DNA of 64,000 bases from NCBI RefSeq assembly GCF_902459465.1, contig NC_047065.1, forward strand, positions 868,001-932,000. The letters run 5' to 3'. The notes below the pieces were generated by a model. The model made no database searches, was not told the DNA's origin, and was given only the letters and a program-made list of their open reading frames with translations. This DNA is from Asterias rubens (Eukaryota > Echinodermata > Asteroidea > Forcipulatida > Asteriidae). Positions 48,501 to 55,956 of the stretch are shown here, in pieces (positions within the stretch are counted from its first letter, which is position 1; each line of letters begins with the position of its first letter). Position numbers and translations under genes: made by a program.

Positions 48501-51500
48501 TTCTCTCAAGGCAGAATCACCGGGGACACATTTCCCTATGACACTTCCACTTTATAAGAGTTCATTATCATCTCCTGAACAATCCGATAAATCTACTCCG
48601 CGGCAGTAGAATATAGAAAGACAGTTTTCTCAAGAACAAACTCTACCTGGCAAGTAGATACACACATGGTGTTACCGCATATATTCATTATCATCATTAT
48701 AAAACCCTACTTTTGTACTTTGTGCAATTTGCAGCTTCGTATTTCTTCTCCTTCCATACCGTCTTGACCAAGTCTGAACAGTTCACTGCAGCCTGCAGAG
48801 AATCTCGCGTTATTGCTGCACAGGTCAAGGCAGACTTACAGATGAAGAATCCAGACCTTGGGGATGACTTTGATGTATTCTCATACAGGTTAGTTATAAA
48901 GGCAAAACTCTTGGGTTTGGGAACTCTGTGATTGTTTTGACCCTATAAGTGTAAATGTACATGTTTACAGTACAGATCAAAATTTAGTAGATGCCTCACG
49001 ATAGATTCAACGCAATATAAATAGCCTTTGCGCGTATATTGTACAATAAAACTAACATGTGAACATTCCAAAAGGTGGTCAAGATTGTGAGATATCAATG
49101 AAAATCCGGAGCCAATATGTCCAGCAAGGAAGAATTATCCCCGATGAATACCAGTACACAAACTGACTGCAAGTCAAATTTTAGGGCATAAAATACTGAG
49201 GCAAAGGACACTTCCATTGGATAATTTCAAGTCTATGAGAAACTTTTGAAAGGGCACCAAGGCCAAGACCAGGGCAGCAGTTGCCCGTCCAGTTAGTCAA
49301 GGTCTGCCTTAGACCACTAAGCGAGCCTGGGCCCAGTTTCATAAAGCTGTTAAGCAGAAAATTCTGCTTGGCAAAATTGTTTGCTAAGCAAAAATTGAAA
49401 CGGGCACCAATCTAAACAATGTAAAACTTAAGGCTGGTAACCTGTTTCTGTTAAGCAATACTTTTCTGTGCTTAGGAAGAAATTGGGCACAGGAGTTATT
49501 CTAGCCTGCTTTAGTCACTAGACCACTAATCAAGCCTGGTGCCAAGAGGCCCTTTTTCAATCTTACATTTATATATTTTCAGCTTCTTCTATGTTTACTA
49601 CGAGCAGTACATTGATCTGGTTCAGAAGGCTATAACTAATATCTCGATAGCCCTAGTGCCAATCTTCCTTGTCAGTTTCTTCATGCTGGGCTTTGATGTC
49701 ATCTCTGCTTTCTTCATTTTGTTGAACATCATTATGATTGTTGTGGATACACTTGGTTTCATGTACCTGTGGGGTGTAGACTTCAATGCTATATCTCTAG
49801 TCAATCTAACAATGGTGAGTTACGGCAGGTTTGTTACAACTTTAGTTGTTGTGGAAAGGGTTGAGACAGGGGGAGGGGCCAACAATAAAGGGCGAGAAGA
49901 TCAACAAAATTATTCATGTTTAGTTATGAAATATGAGGCCAACAATGCTGAAGTGCAGCTTTAGGCATGCTGCCAGGTTTACAAAATGTCGTTTTTGCCA
50001 TGCAATAAGTTGAATTGACTGTGCGTTTTCTTGATGACTATTGATACTCCTTGTCATAAGCTATGTCTGAGGTCAATACACAGTGGAAATTTTAATTTAT
50101 TCTGGGAGAAATCTGTGCTGGGCGATACATTTTGAGTTCTGGGCAGACCTAGCCAACAATAAACAAAGTAAATAAACCTCATCAGTTCAATCTATTGTTC
50201 ATGTTTAAACCGTGCTAAAGATGTATTTTTATGTTTCTTTACAATTCAGGCTATAGGTATGTCAGTGGAGTTTGTGTCACACACAACCCGTACATTCCGG
50301 ATGTGTACAAAACCAACGAGGAACGAAAGGGCAAAGTATGCCCTCTACCATACTGGAAGTGCCGTAAGTAAACAACCAAAATATTTCTCCTTTTCTAAAG
50401 ATACAAAAGAGTATTGCTCCTCAGCGATCATTGAGTGGCTTGTCGTGGCTGAGCAGATAAGAACACCAAAATCAAACTCTGGTGTTTCTCAGCAGAATGT
50501 TCGAGTCCCGGTCCTGACACTTGTGTCCTTAATCAAGACCCTTAACCATTATTGCTGCATACTTCCGATGGGACAAAATCCGTAGGTCCTGTGTGTTGTG
50601 TAATGCACATAAAAGAACCCAGTGCAGTTAGCGAAAAGAGAAGGGGTTTGCCCGAGGTTCCTGGTCTGATCAGCAGCATATTGTACCAAAGCACCATGTA
50701 AACCATTACATGGTGCTACATACTTCAAAACGTAGCTCCACATACCTCGCAGGGAACATACCACTTAAATACACTCCTAGGGGTGCATTAAAGCGTTAGA
50801 TAAGAACCTAGTATTACTACTGCAAATTTAATCCCTCCAATCCTCAAAAAACAGGTCCTGAGCGGAGTTGCTATGACCAATCTACCAGGTACCATCGTCT
50901 TAGTCTTCGCTACATCACAGCTGTTTGAGATCTTCTACTTCAGGATGTTCCTTATCATCACACTGCTCGGCACTGCACATGGAATCATCTTCCTACCAGT
51001 CCTCCTCAGTTACTTTGGTGAGTAAGCCTAGATTCAAGAGGTTGTGGGTTCGAATCCCACCTAAGTAGTATGCCTGTAATGTTTTTTACATAACTCAGGG
51101 TACAGTGTTTACACAGTTACTTTGGTGTGTAAGCCTAAACAAGATCGGCAAAGGTCATGGGTTTGAATCCCAAACTGATTTTTCTTCAAATTTAAAACCT
51201 ATCCTGATGTGTGTCACAGGTCTGAGCGTGAACAACCAACAAGATTTACAGATTGTTTTCTCTCGTTTTCTTGTACAGGGCCAGGCATAAATAAGGCACA
51301 ACTTCTGATTGAGCAACAGGAAGATAAGAAAGCCCTGCTTGCCAATGGCCCCAAACAACACGAAGCCAATGGCACTAACCCCATCTATGAAACAGGGCTA
51401 GGTAGCGGTGACGAGATACCACCAGATTATGCTGAGGTTGTGACCTATGAGGAGATCGGAGTTAAAGTTAACTTGAAGAAGAAGAAGACAGCGAGCGAAG

Positions 51501-51562
51501 ACAAAAGCAACGTGTCGGAAAAGGAGCAAGACACATCCCCAGAAGAGACAACACATATGTAA
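36596..51562 (+). CDS. NPC1/NPC1L1-family sterol transporter, complete, 1374 aa, 20 exons
   Basis: Exons: 36596-36661, 37210-38475, 40120-40367, 40817-40935, 41694-41872, 42531-42659, 43481-43663, 44526-44640, 44935-45062, 45427-45570, 46174-46263, 46622-46818, 47290-47414, 47774-47900, 48345-48406, 48735-48888, 49583-49814, 50250-50363, 50855-51017, 51279-51562. All are GT-AG and phases close (4125 nt). Signal peptide ([11 protein letters not shown]); Cys-rich N-terminal sterol-binding domain ([20 protein letters not shown]); first membrane helix about 272-295; a second about 350-373; sterol-sensing domain about 645-811 ([30 protein letters not shown]); second lumenal loop ([13 protein letters not shown]); C-terminal helices with GMSVEFVSH and [11 protein letters not shown]. 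Several blocks look closer to NPC1L1 than NPC1, but that is recall, not alignment. Role: RND-type membrane protein moving sterol at lysosome or plasma membrane. The tail lacks the NPC1 LLNF signal and has PPDY (about 1327-1330) and a Lys-rich stretch. Confidence 0.95.
38570..38826. mobile_element. 'AAAAAGTACC' MITE family, copy 2
   Basis: Repeats the core of the 3896 element: 'tagtaaaacaatgtcatgac', 'ttttactcatttctcaaaaa', 'ctacagcacc', 'gtaagtttagtgtaaacctg' and the right end 'caaaaagtacccaaatcatt'. In NPC1-like intron 2. Confidence 0.7.
39125..39222. repeat. Near-perfect hairpin, arms about 47 bases, almost no loop
   Basis: gtaatcactcttcaaattaa...ctacaaacttttggt is followed at once by accaaaagtttgtagagtca...agagtgattac. 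Only a few mismatches, loop of about 4 bases. In NPC1-like intron 2, beside three other elements. Could be a young foldback MITE. Confidence 0.8.
39245..39560. mobile_element. MITE-like repeat, 'TTCTTCCAGCG' family copy in NPC1-like intron 2
   Basis: Shares blocks with 590-860, 24181-24413 and 53340-53690: 'aatctgagaagcgttactg', 'gattattcttccagcgtgta', 'ggtgatatctaaaaa', 'ttgaaatgaagttttcacat', and the 3' 'taaacaaccgaaatgttcca'. Confidence 0.65.
39574..39957. mobile_element. 'GGCAGTGGACACTATTGG' MITE family, copy 2
   Basis: Starts TTAAAGGCAATGGACACTAT and ends ACCAATAGTGTCCAGTG. Internal blocks match the 13000 copy, with a deletion in the right part. In NPC1-like intron 2. Confidence 0.85.
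41195..41390 (+). repeat. tRNA-derived SINE, 'GGTTGGCTCAGTGG' family
   Basis: A box-like ggttggctcagtggcttct, B box-like ggatcgatacccgg, then 'gattgggttttagtctct' and 'ttttccctcccaagcctaag'. The same layout at 57805-57965 (+) and reversed at 42700-42845, 54560-54735 and 57620-57795. In NPC1-like intron 4. Confidence 0.7.
41510..41655 (-). repeat. tRNA-derived SINE ending close to an exon
   Basis: The minus strand has GGTTCGTGGGTTCGAATCCC-type B box sequence and downstream 'agtagtatacatatgcctg' and 'ccacagaactctgggcca' blocks. It lies about 40 bases upstream of NPC1-like exon 5 (41694). Confidence 0.55.
41925..42190. repeat. Penelope/LINE-like end repeats, two units
   Basis: agaagacgatcagagcatac, tgatcgaaacgtcgagttga, ttcttttcagaaccacccca, ggtgttaccgcaaacc, then a second diverged unit. 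Same as 19980-20295. In NPC1-like intron 5. Confidence 0.5.
42700..42845 (-). repeat. tRNA-derived SINE, 'GGTTGGCTCAGTGG' family, reversed
   Basis: Contains the reversed B box (gggattcgaaccagggtcca) and the A-box side 'accactcagccaatctgacc'. In NPC1-like intron 6, starting about 40 bases after exon 6. Confidence 0.65.
43002..43345 (+). repeat. 166-bp tandem duplication of a tRNA-derived SINE
   Basis: Two full units (43002 and 43168) plus the start of a third (43334). Each holds an A-box-like 'agttggtagggtaagac', a B-box 'gggttcgaatcccac' (second copy gggttcaaatcccac) and 'cacacaggcggtgtaagg'. In NPC1-like intron 6. Confidence 0.85.
43395..43479. repeat. ATT/ATG-rich simple repeat abutting exon 7 acceptor
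   Basis: Irregular (ATTATG)n repeats run up to TTATTTCTAG, the acceptor of NPC1-like exon 7 (43481). The polypyrimidine tract is therefore poor and partly made by the microsatellite. Confidence 0.75.
43735..43975. repeat. Three degenerate tandem units with 'GCTAGGGTCGAAACGTCAGG'
   Basis: Units near 43745, 43850 and 43930 share 'ctagg(g/a)t(c/t)gaaacgtcagg' and 'gaaaacctaagatgt'. The gaaac(g/a)tcagg motif recalls the end repeats of Penelope-like elements; inference. In NPC1-like intron 7. Confidence 0.5.
44056..44300. repeat. Tandem duplication, unit about 120-130 bp
   Basis: Two diverged units share 'acaact..tgatt(t/c)gtta', 'aaaatagaa', 'ttaatttgttgctc'-like and 'aggaaccaa(g/a)tacaccatc'. 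In NPC1-like intron 7. Confidence 0.65.
44310..44400. repeat. Penelope/LINE-like end fragment
   Basis: Contains 'tctcctgaaacgtccagacc' and 'ggctcttttcagggccaaca' plus 'aaagagatttaaacacg', all shared with the repeat family at 41925. Confidence 0.4.
44695..44835. repeat. Penelope/LINE-like end fragment
   Basis: 'cttctgaagacgatcagagc', 'gaaatattgaggtgttcaaa', 'cccacacaactcaaaagaga' match the family at 41925. In NPC1-like intron 8. Confidence 0.45.
45150..45335. repeat. Related end-repeat fragment (first copy)
   Basis: 'cagttcttttcagaact', 'gaatctactctatgacagta' and 'aagaacaaaatctaca' recur with changes at 48465-48690. In NPC1-like intron 9. Confidence 0.4.
45630..45745. repeat. Dispersed repeat fragment, 'CCGAGGAGGAAATGCCTTGG'
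   Basis: 'cttgttgcccttgaaatgct', 'agaaatttacaatttcctca' and 'aaacaaagcatacagcctg' match 90-280 and 47600-47685. The MITE at 45774 sits just beyond it. Confidence 0.6.
45774..45947. mobile_element. MITE, 'AAGGCCAAGTCACAC...CGATAACG' type, about 175 bp
   Basis: Left end ttaaggccaagtcacactgc and right end gcctgtgtgatcgggccttta are inverted repeats, with internal aacgataacg / cgttctcgttatcg also inverted. TTAA-like flank on the left. In NPC1-like intron 10. Confidence 0.75.
47449..47600. mobile_element. 'GGCAGTGGACACTATTGG' MITE family, truncated copy
   Basis: Starts TTTAAAGACACTGGACACCT, keeps 'cagtcttctcactcggtgta' and 'aattggtagttgaagttgcg', and stops abruptly near 'cacacttgtcac'. In NPC1-like intron 13, starting about 35 bases after exon 13. 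Confidence 0.75.
47600..47685. repeat. Dispersed repeat fragment, 'CCGAGGAGAAACTGCCTTGG'
   Basis: 'gtgcccttaaccgaggagaa', 'ccttggtgcccttgccctt' and 'aaaaacgaagcataccggcc' recur at 45630-45760 (in NPC1-like intron 10) and, more diverged, at 90-280. Origin unknown. Confidence 0.6.
48465..48690. repeat. Related end-repeat fragment (second copy)
   Basis: 'agaacagttttctctcaagg', 'taaatctactccgcggcagt', 'aagaacaaactctacctggc' and 'catggtgttaccgcatat' link it to 45150-45335 and to the 41925 family. In NPC1-like intron 15. Confidence 0.4.
49180..49335. repeat. Dispersed repeat, 'GGGCACCAAGGCCAAGACCAGGGCA'
   Basis: 'gtctatgagaaacttttgaa' and 'agggcaccaaggccaagac' recur at 29641-29760 (twice in tandem) and near 1640. 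In NPC1-like intron 16. Confidence 0.6.
50425..50735 (+). repeat. tRNA-derived SINE, 'CACCAGAGTTTGAATCCGG' family, most complete copy
   Basis: Head 'gtggcttgtcgtggctgagc', B box 'atgttcgagtcccgg', then 'tgtgtccttaatcaagaccc', 'tgtgttgtgtaatgcacata', 'aaaagaacccagtgcagtta' and end 'aaaccattacatggtgctac'. About 310 bases. In NPC1-like intron 18. Confidence 0.75.
51030..51180 (+). repeat. tRNA-derived SINE pieces, two B boxes
   Basis: 'gttgtgggttcgaatcccac' at 51041 and 'gtcatgggtttgaatcccaa' at about 51153, each after 'tgtaagcctaaac/gat', so a partial tandem duplication that includes the end of exon 19 (ttactttggtg(a)gtaagcct repeated near 51117). In NPC1-like intron 19. Confidence 0.65.
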
Positions 51563-51753
51563 TTTATAAGTTGTTTTTAATAGAACATGTAAGTAGACGT
51601 TATTCGAAACGGCGCCCTCGTCTAGAGGTCAAAAGAAAGTTGCTCATTGGCCTATCATGCGCGTCGAGCATACATGCATGTGTTTACCATTTTTACGTCT
51701 TCAATTTGTCTCAAGATGGCAATGCATAAGGTTTATTCTTCATAGAGCAGAGA

Positions 51754-52073
51754 TTAAAGACACTGGACACCTTTAGTAATTGTCAAAGACCAGTCTTCTC
51801 ACTTGGTGTATCTCAACATGCAAAAAATAACAAACCTGTACAATTTTTTAGCTCATTCAATTGGTCGTCGAAATTGGAGATAATAAAGAAAGAAAAACTA
51901 CCCTTGTCACACGAAGTTGTGTGCTTTCAGATGCTTGATTTCGAGACCTCAAAATCTAATTCTGATGTCTCGAAATCTCATTCTTGAAAAATAACTTCTT
52001 TCTCAAAAACTACGTTACTTCACAGGAAGCCGTTTCTCGCAATGTTTTTACCAATAGTGTCCACTGCCTTTAA
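51754..52073. mobile_element. 'GGCAGTGGACACTATTGG' MITE family, copy 3
   Basis: Starts TTAAAGACACTGGACACC and ends CCAATAGTGTCCACTGCCTTTAA. The internal tttcgagacctca hairpin is kept. It is about 190 bases after the NPC1-like stop codon, so probably in its 3' UTR. Confidence 0.85.
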
Positions 52074-53339
52074 GACAATGACCCCATTAGTGTAGCAGAA
52101 GCAGTGGTGGGGGCTCATAGATGGGTATCTGGTGTGATTGCAAAACTGCCAAAAGTCATAAGAACAAAACATTTTACGTCAGATTGTTCTATGGTAACTC
52201 TTTTCAAGAAAAATAAGGTTGGTTTTTCTCACTCCCTGGCCCATTTTCAGCTCATTCATGCGACAACATACAATATTGTATATGTGTGAGACATGCAAGG
52301 TTATGATACCTCGTTAGCTTCTACATAATTAATTGTATACTGCTCAAATAATGAAGACACTTTTTAGTATAAATGTCTGATAAAGTCTGACTTTTATCAT
52401 GTAATGTTTAACTTTTATTTTTACAACAATGTTTGGGATTTACGTGAGGGAAAGAGGGGAGTGACCTAAAAAATATCTTTGAAAAATAACTAAGAACAAT
52501 TAACGTGACACGAATCTAACTTACAAAATATGAGGCATTAATCTTGTTATGGCTGTTTACTTAAAGAATCTATTTGTATCATTTTTTGCTGCCATTAAAT
52601 TAAAAACAAAAGATAGCTGCAAAATGATGTGGGGTAGGTTGATGATCTGAACCCAACCGATGTTGCCAAGGCAACGGCTTGGAGATCTGAATTGCCTACA
52701 TTGTTCCCATGTTCAAACTTTTTAATATATTTTCACCAGGTTTGTGTTTACAGTGAATGTAATATCTGATGTGTGTAGTGGTAGTTTGAATTGTTCAATG
52801 TAGGAACTTGCCAGACCTAAAATAGCTGCATAGTGTTCCAGCCATATTAGAAAATACAAATCAACTCCGCTTTCCTACCAATACATAGCTGCCAATATTG
52901 GCATCGACAAACCATGGAGTTTGTGTACAACAATCACAGACATATTTAAAGTTACATTCAACACGATAAGAAACAAGTTTACATAATCAGGAAGATTTTC
53001 TTATTTGTTCATCAAAATATAGAAAGATTGGATAATTTGCAGGGAAATGTCTGCAGAGTCAGAGAGAGTGGACAGCCCTCCCAATAGTTTTGAGAGTGGG
53101 AGCTTTTTGATGAAATTACACAATTTCTATAGAAAATTCTGATATTGTTTCAATGGCAAAATTGTATTCAAATATTTGTCACTGTTTCAGTGAGATTGAA
53201 AATAGGGTGCCTTTGGTTCAATTCATCACTTCATTGAATAGAAGAAACAACAGGAGAAAAAAATATACAATTTGTTTTACATTTCAAAAAGTCAAATTGT
53301 TTCTCTAATGCCATTTAAATGGAAGGTATCTGTTTGGTA

Positions 53340-53690
53340 AACACTCATAAAATCAATGGCAATAAATACTTACTTCGATAGAAGTACAAAAGCTTTCGAT
53401 TGTATAAAGCATTTGACTTTAAAGTAATTATTTTTATGTGAAAATATATTAGTCTTATCCCCAACAATTTTGTGAGAAACATAACTGTCAGAAAAGTTTC
53501 TCAGATGTATCCCAACTACAGACTACTCTTCCTGCGTGGACATAACCGCTCCGGATTTTTGGCAATATCAAAAAACGTGACCACGTTTTAAAACTAAATT
53601 TTCAAAGGAATTATTTTATTGTAAATATCTTTGTTTATATAAGATTAAAACAATCGGTTCCAAACACCAAAGGTTTACTTTGCCCATATT
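53340..53690. mobile_element. MITE-like repeat, 'TTCTTCCTGCGTGG' family copy
   Basis: Blocks 'agcatttgactttaaagtaa', 'cagaaaagtttctcagatgt', 'actactcttcctgcgtggac', 'ttggcaatatcaaaaaacgt' match 590-860, 24181-24413 and 39245-39560. Confidence 0.65.
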
Positions 53691-54559
53691 GTGTGATCCT
53701 AAGTGTATATTTTCCTCAACAAATGCAAACCTGGTTATCTAACAAACTTGTCAATTTTGGCATTTTACTTATCGTTCTCCTCAATTATGCTGGAAAACCT
53801 CTCAGGGTGAGTGGTGATTTTGCCAACTTTATGTACGTCAAGTGGGTTCTATATCGCAAAAGCTTTTATATATTTTTTTTTTTTTTTTTTTTAGTTAGCT
53901 GAAAGTATGAACTAGAAGAATAAAAATGGGTTTACAAAAACTAAGATTATGATAAAAATTGTAGGATAATTATTTCGCTAGCTCCTGTAAGCCTTTGCTA
54001 AGAACCCCTTTTCACTAGACACATTGTAATGACAAATAGTAGAATTTTAGTTTGTCTACATGCACTTTATTGTACATTTGCCGATTCACAATTTTCTTTT
54101 GCAAATTTCTCTGATGTGTCTGACGTCTTCGACAGAAGTGAGTTCGAGGCACTATGACGAACTATTGCAGGTGCTATTAATTAAGGCTTTTAAAGTAAAC
54201 TCAACTCTGGAAAGCAAAGAAAAAAGCTTGTTCATAAAAAAGAAGAATTGGTTCAAATTTAAATGTTGCATAACTCTAATGTTACATTATGTGTGACTGT
54301 AACTTTGAATTTTATACGTATGATGAATGATATTAAAACAAGAATGCCAATGAGTTCTTTGTCTGTATTGAGTTTCTGAATTTATTTTCAAAGGATAAGT
54401 TTTTAGGTGGACTCTTTGAATATTTTGAGAAGAATTAGATTTAATATGGATTGACAAACATTATTTTATTTCATTGATTTAATTTATTCTTGTTGTGAAG
54501 CCAAGGCCTCTTATAAAAGCAAACTTAATAATTGTACTACTAGTCAAGAACCCCATGGA

Positions 54560-54735
54560 TAGAAGACAAGGGAGGAAGTTTTAGTTTTAGATGTGGGTGG
54601 GAAAACCTCAGAGAATTATTTCAGGGAAAAACCAATGCAGCCATGTAGGGACTGAAAACCCAATCCACACAGTGTGATTCGAACCAGGGTCCGAGAGGTG
54701 GAAGGCGAGGAAAGATACCACTACGGCAAACCAAA
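54560..54735 (-). repeat. tRNA-derived SINE, 'GGTTGGCTCAGTGG' family, reversed
   Basis: 'gactgaaaacccaatccaca', 'gattcgaaccagggtccgag' and 'aggtggaaggcgaggaaaga' are the reversed blocks of this family. Confidence 0.7.
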
Positions 54736-54789
54736 ATCATAAACATTAGAAGTGCTTTATATATTGTTCCTAGAAAGAACATCCTACGA

Positions 54790-55015
54790 TCAAAGATTTA
54801 TATGAGAAAATTTCCAAGAAGAATCACCAAATCCATTTGACAACAAAGAATGCGGTTTGCTGGCCAAACCACCCATGGCAGACCAACACCAGGACGTCAA
54901 AGGAAGACCAATATTGACCAATTGATGGAGGATACCGGATGCAGGTTCAAAGATCTACCAAACACAATGAAAGACAGAGAAAGGTGGAAGAAACGTGTCA
55001 AAGAAAGCTGAGCAC
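54790..55015 (+). pseudogene. LINE reverse-transcriptase ORF, C-terminal relic
   Basis: Broken plus-strand coding remnant reading about MRFAGQTTHGRPTPGRQRKT, then IDQLMEDTGCRFKDL and KDRERWKKRVKES followed by a stop. Layout (basic GRPxxGRQRKT-like, then IDxLxEDTG, then a DRxxWKxxV end) is that of the C-terminal tail of LINE endonuclease/reverse-transcriptase ORF2 proteins. The upstream RT domain is missing, so it is a 5'-truncated dead copy, as usual for LINEs. Confidence 0.65.
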
Positions 55016-55228
55016 GCTCACATGATGATGATGAAGATAAATCTTGAATGAAAAGGAGATGGAAGCACTTTGTCTAATGTCATGCTGACATTGTAATATT
55101 GAGAGGACCGAGTAACGCATGTTTCCTAGAGTAACTCATGCTAAGAATTTGATACAACACATAGAATACAGATACTACAAAGTTTCACATACTTTGTCTC
55201 CATTATTTCTGTGCACAAATCAAACTTT

Positions 55229-55410
55229 GCAGCCTACTTTACATATTATCTATGAATATTTATAGTCTCACCTGTCACCTCCCCATCCCCAGTGGTATTC
55301 TGAACTACTTGCAGCCTACTTTACATATTATCTATGAATATTTATAGTCTCACCTGTCACCTCCCCATCCCCAGTGGTATTCTGAACTGCTTGCAGCCTA
55401 CTTTACACCA
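55229..55410. repeat. 82-bp tandem duplication
   Basis: Units start at 55229 and 55311 with the beginning of a third at 55393 ('gcagcctactttaca'). The two units are almost identical (one change, aactac/aactgc), so the duplication is recent or homogenised. Confidence 0.9.
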
Positions 55411-55579
55411 TATTTCACTGACTGACAATGGAAGGCTGGCTCTACAAAGCTTTCTGCATTCACGCTATAAAGACAACGTTGAGAAAACCTTTGGAGTCAA
55501 ATCAATCAATTCATTGAGACATAACTACCTATTTCATTTTTCTTCTCCAACAAGAAAAACAATTGCTGTAGAAAACTAT

Positions 55580-55860
55580 GGGTGTCATAGCCGAGCAGTT
55601 TAGAGCAACAAATTCAAATTCTTGTGGTTTAGTCATCCCGGTGTGGGACTTTACTATATTTGCTTCTCTTCATCCAAGGGTATAAATGGGTACCTGCGAG
55701 GGTAGAGGTTGGTATTTTGTTTGAAAGGCCTTCTGAGGGTCACGGCAGCTCGGGTTTTATACTCCCCAGGGAGGTGATGTTATGGGCCCAATGACCAGGA
55801 CACTAATGTAAAGTGCATTGATACATTATTGTAAAATGAGTTATATAAGAAGTAATTGTT
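55580..55860 (+). repeat. tRNA-derived SINE, distinct family
   Basis: Head 'gtcatagccgagcagtttag' (A-box-like), 'aattcaaattcttgtggttt', 'tcccggtgtgggactttact', 'tataaatgggtacctgcgag' and an L2-type end 'aaagtgcattgatacatt...gagttatataagaa'. About 280 bases. Confidence 0.65.
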
Positions 55861-55956
55861 AATTAAATTAATTAATCAATTAAGAAATATGACAGGAGGG
55901 AGTGTCAGCGAAAAGATTTTGGGATAAAACAAACTAGGAAAATTCAGTGGATTTAC

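Larger units (their letters stand above)
51563..55956. other. NPC1-like 3' UTR and region between convergent genes
   Basis: The 3' UTR of the NPC1-like gene (from 51563) and the missing last USB1 exon and its 3' UTR must lie here. Besides the repeats listed, I could find no USB1 C-terminal exon and no other coding region. Confidence 0.4.
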
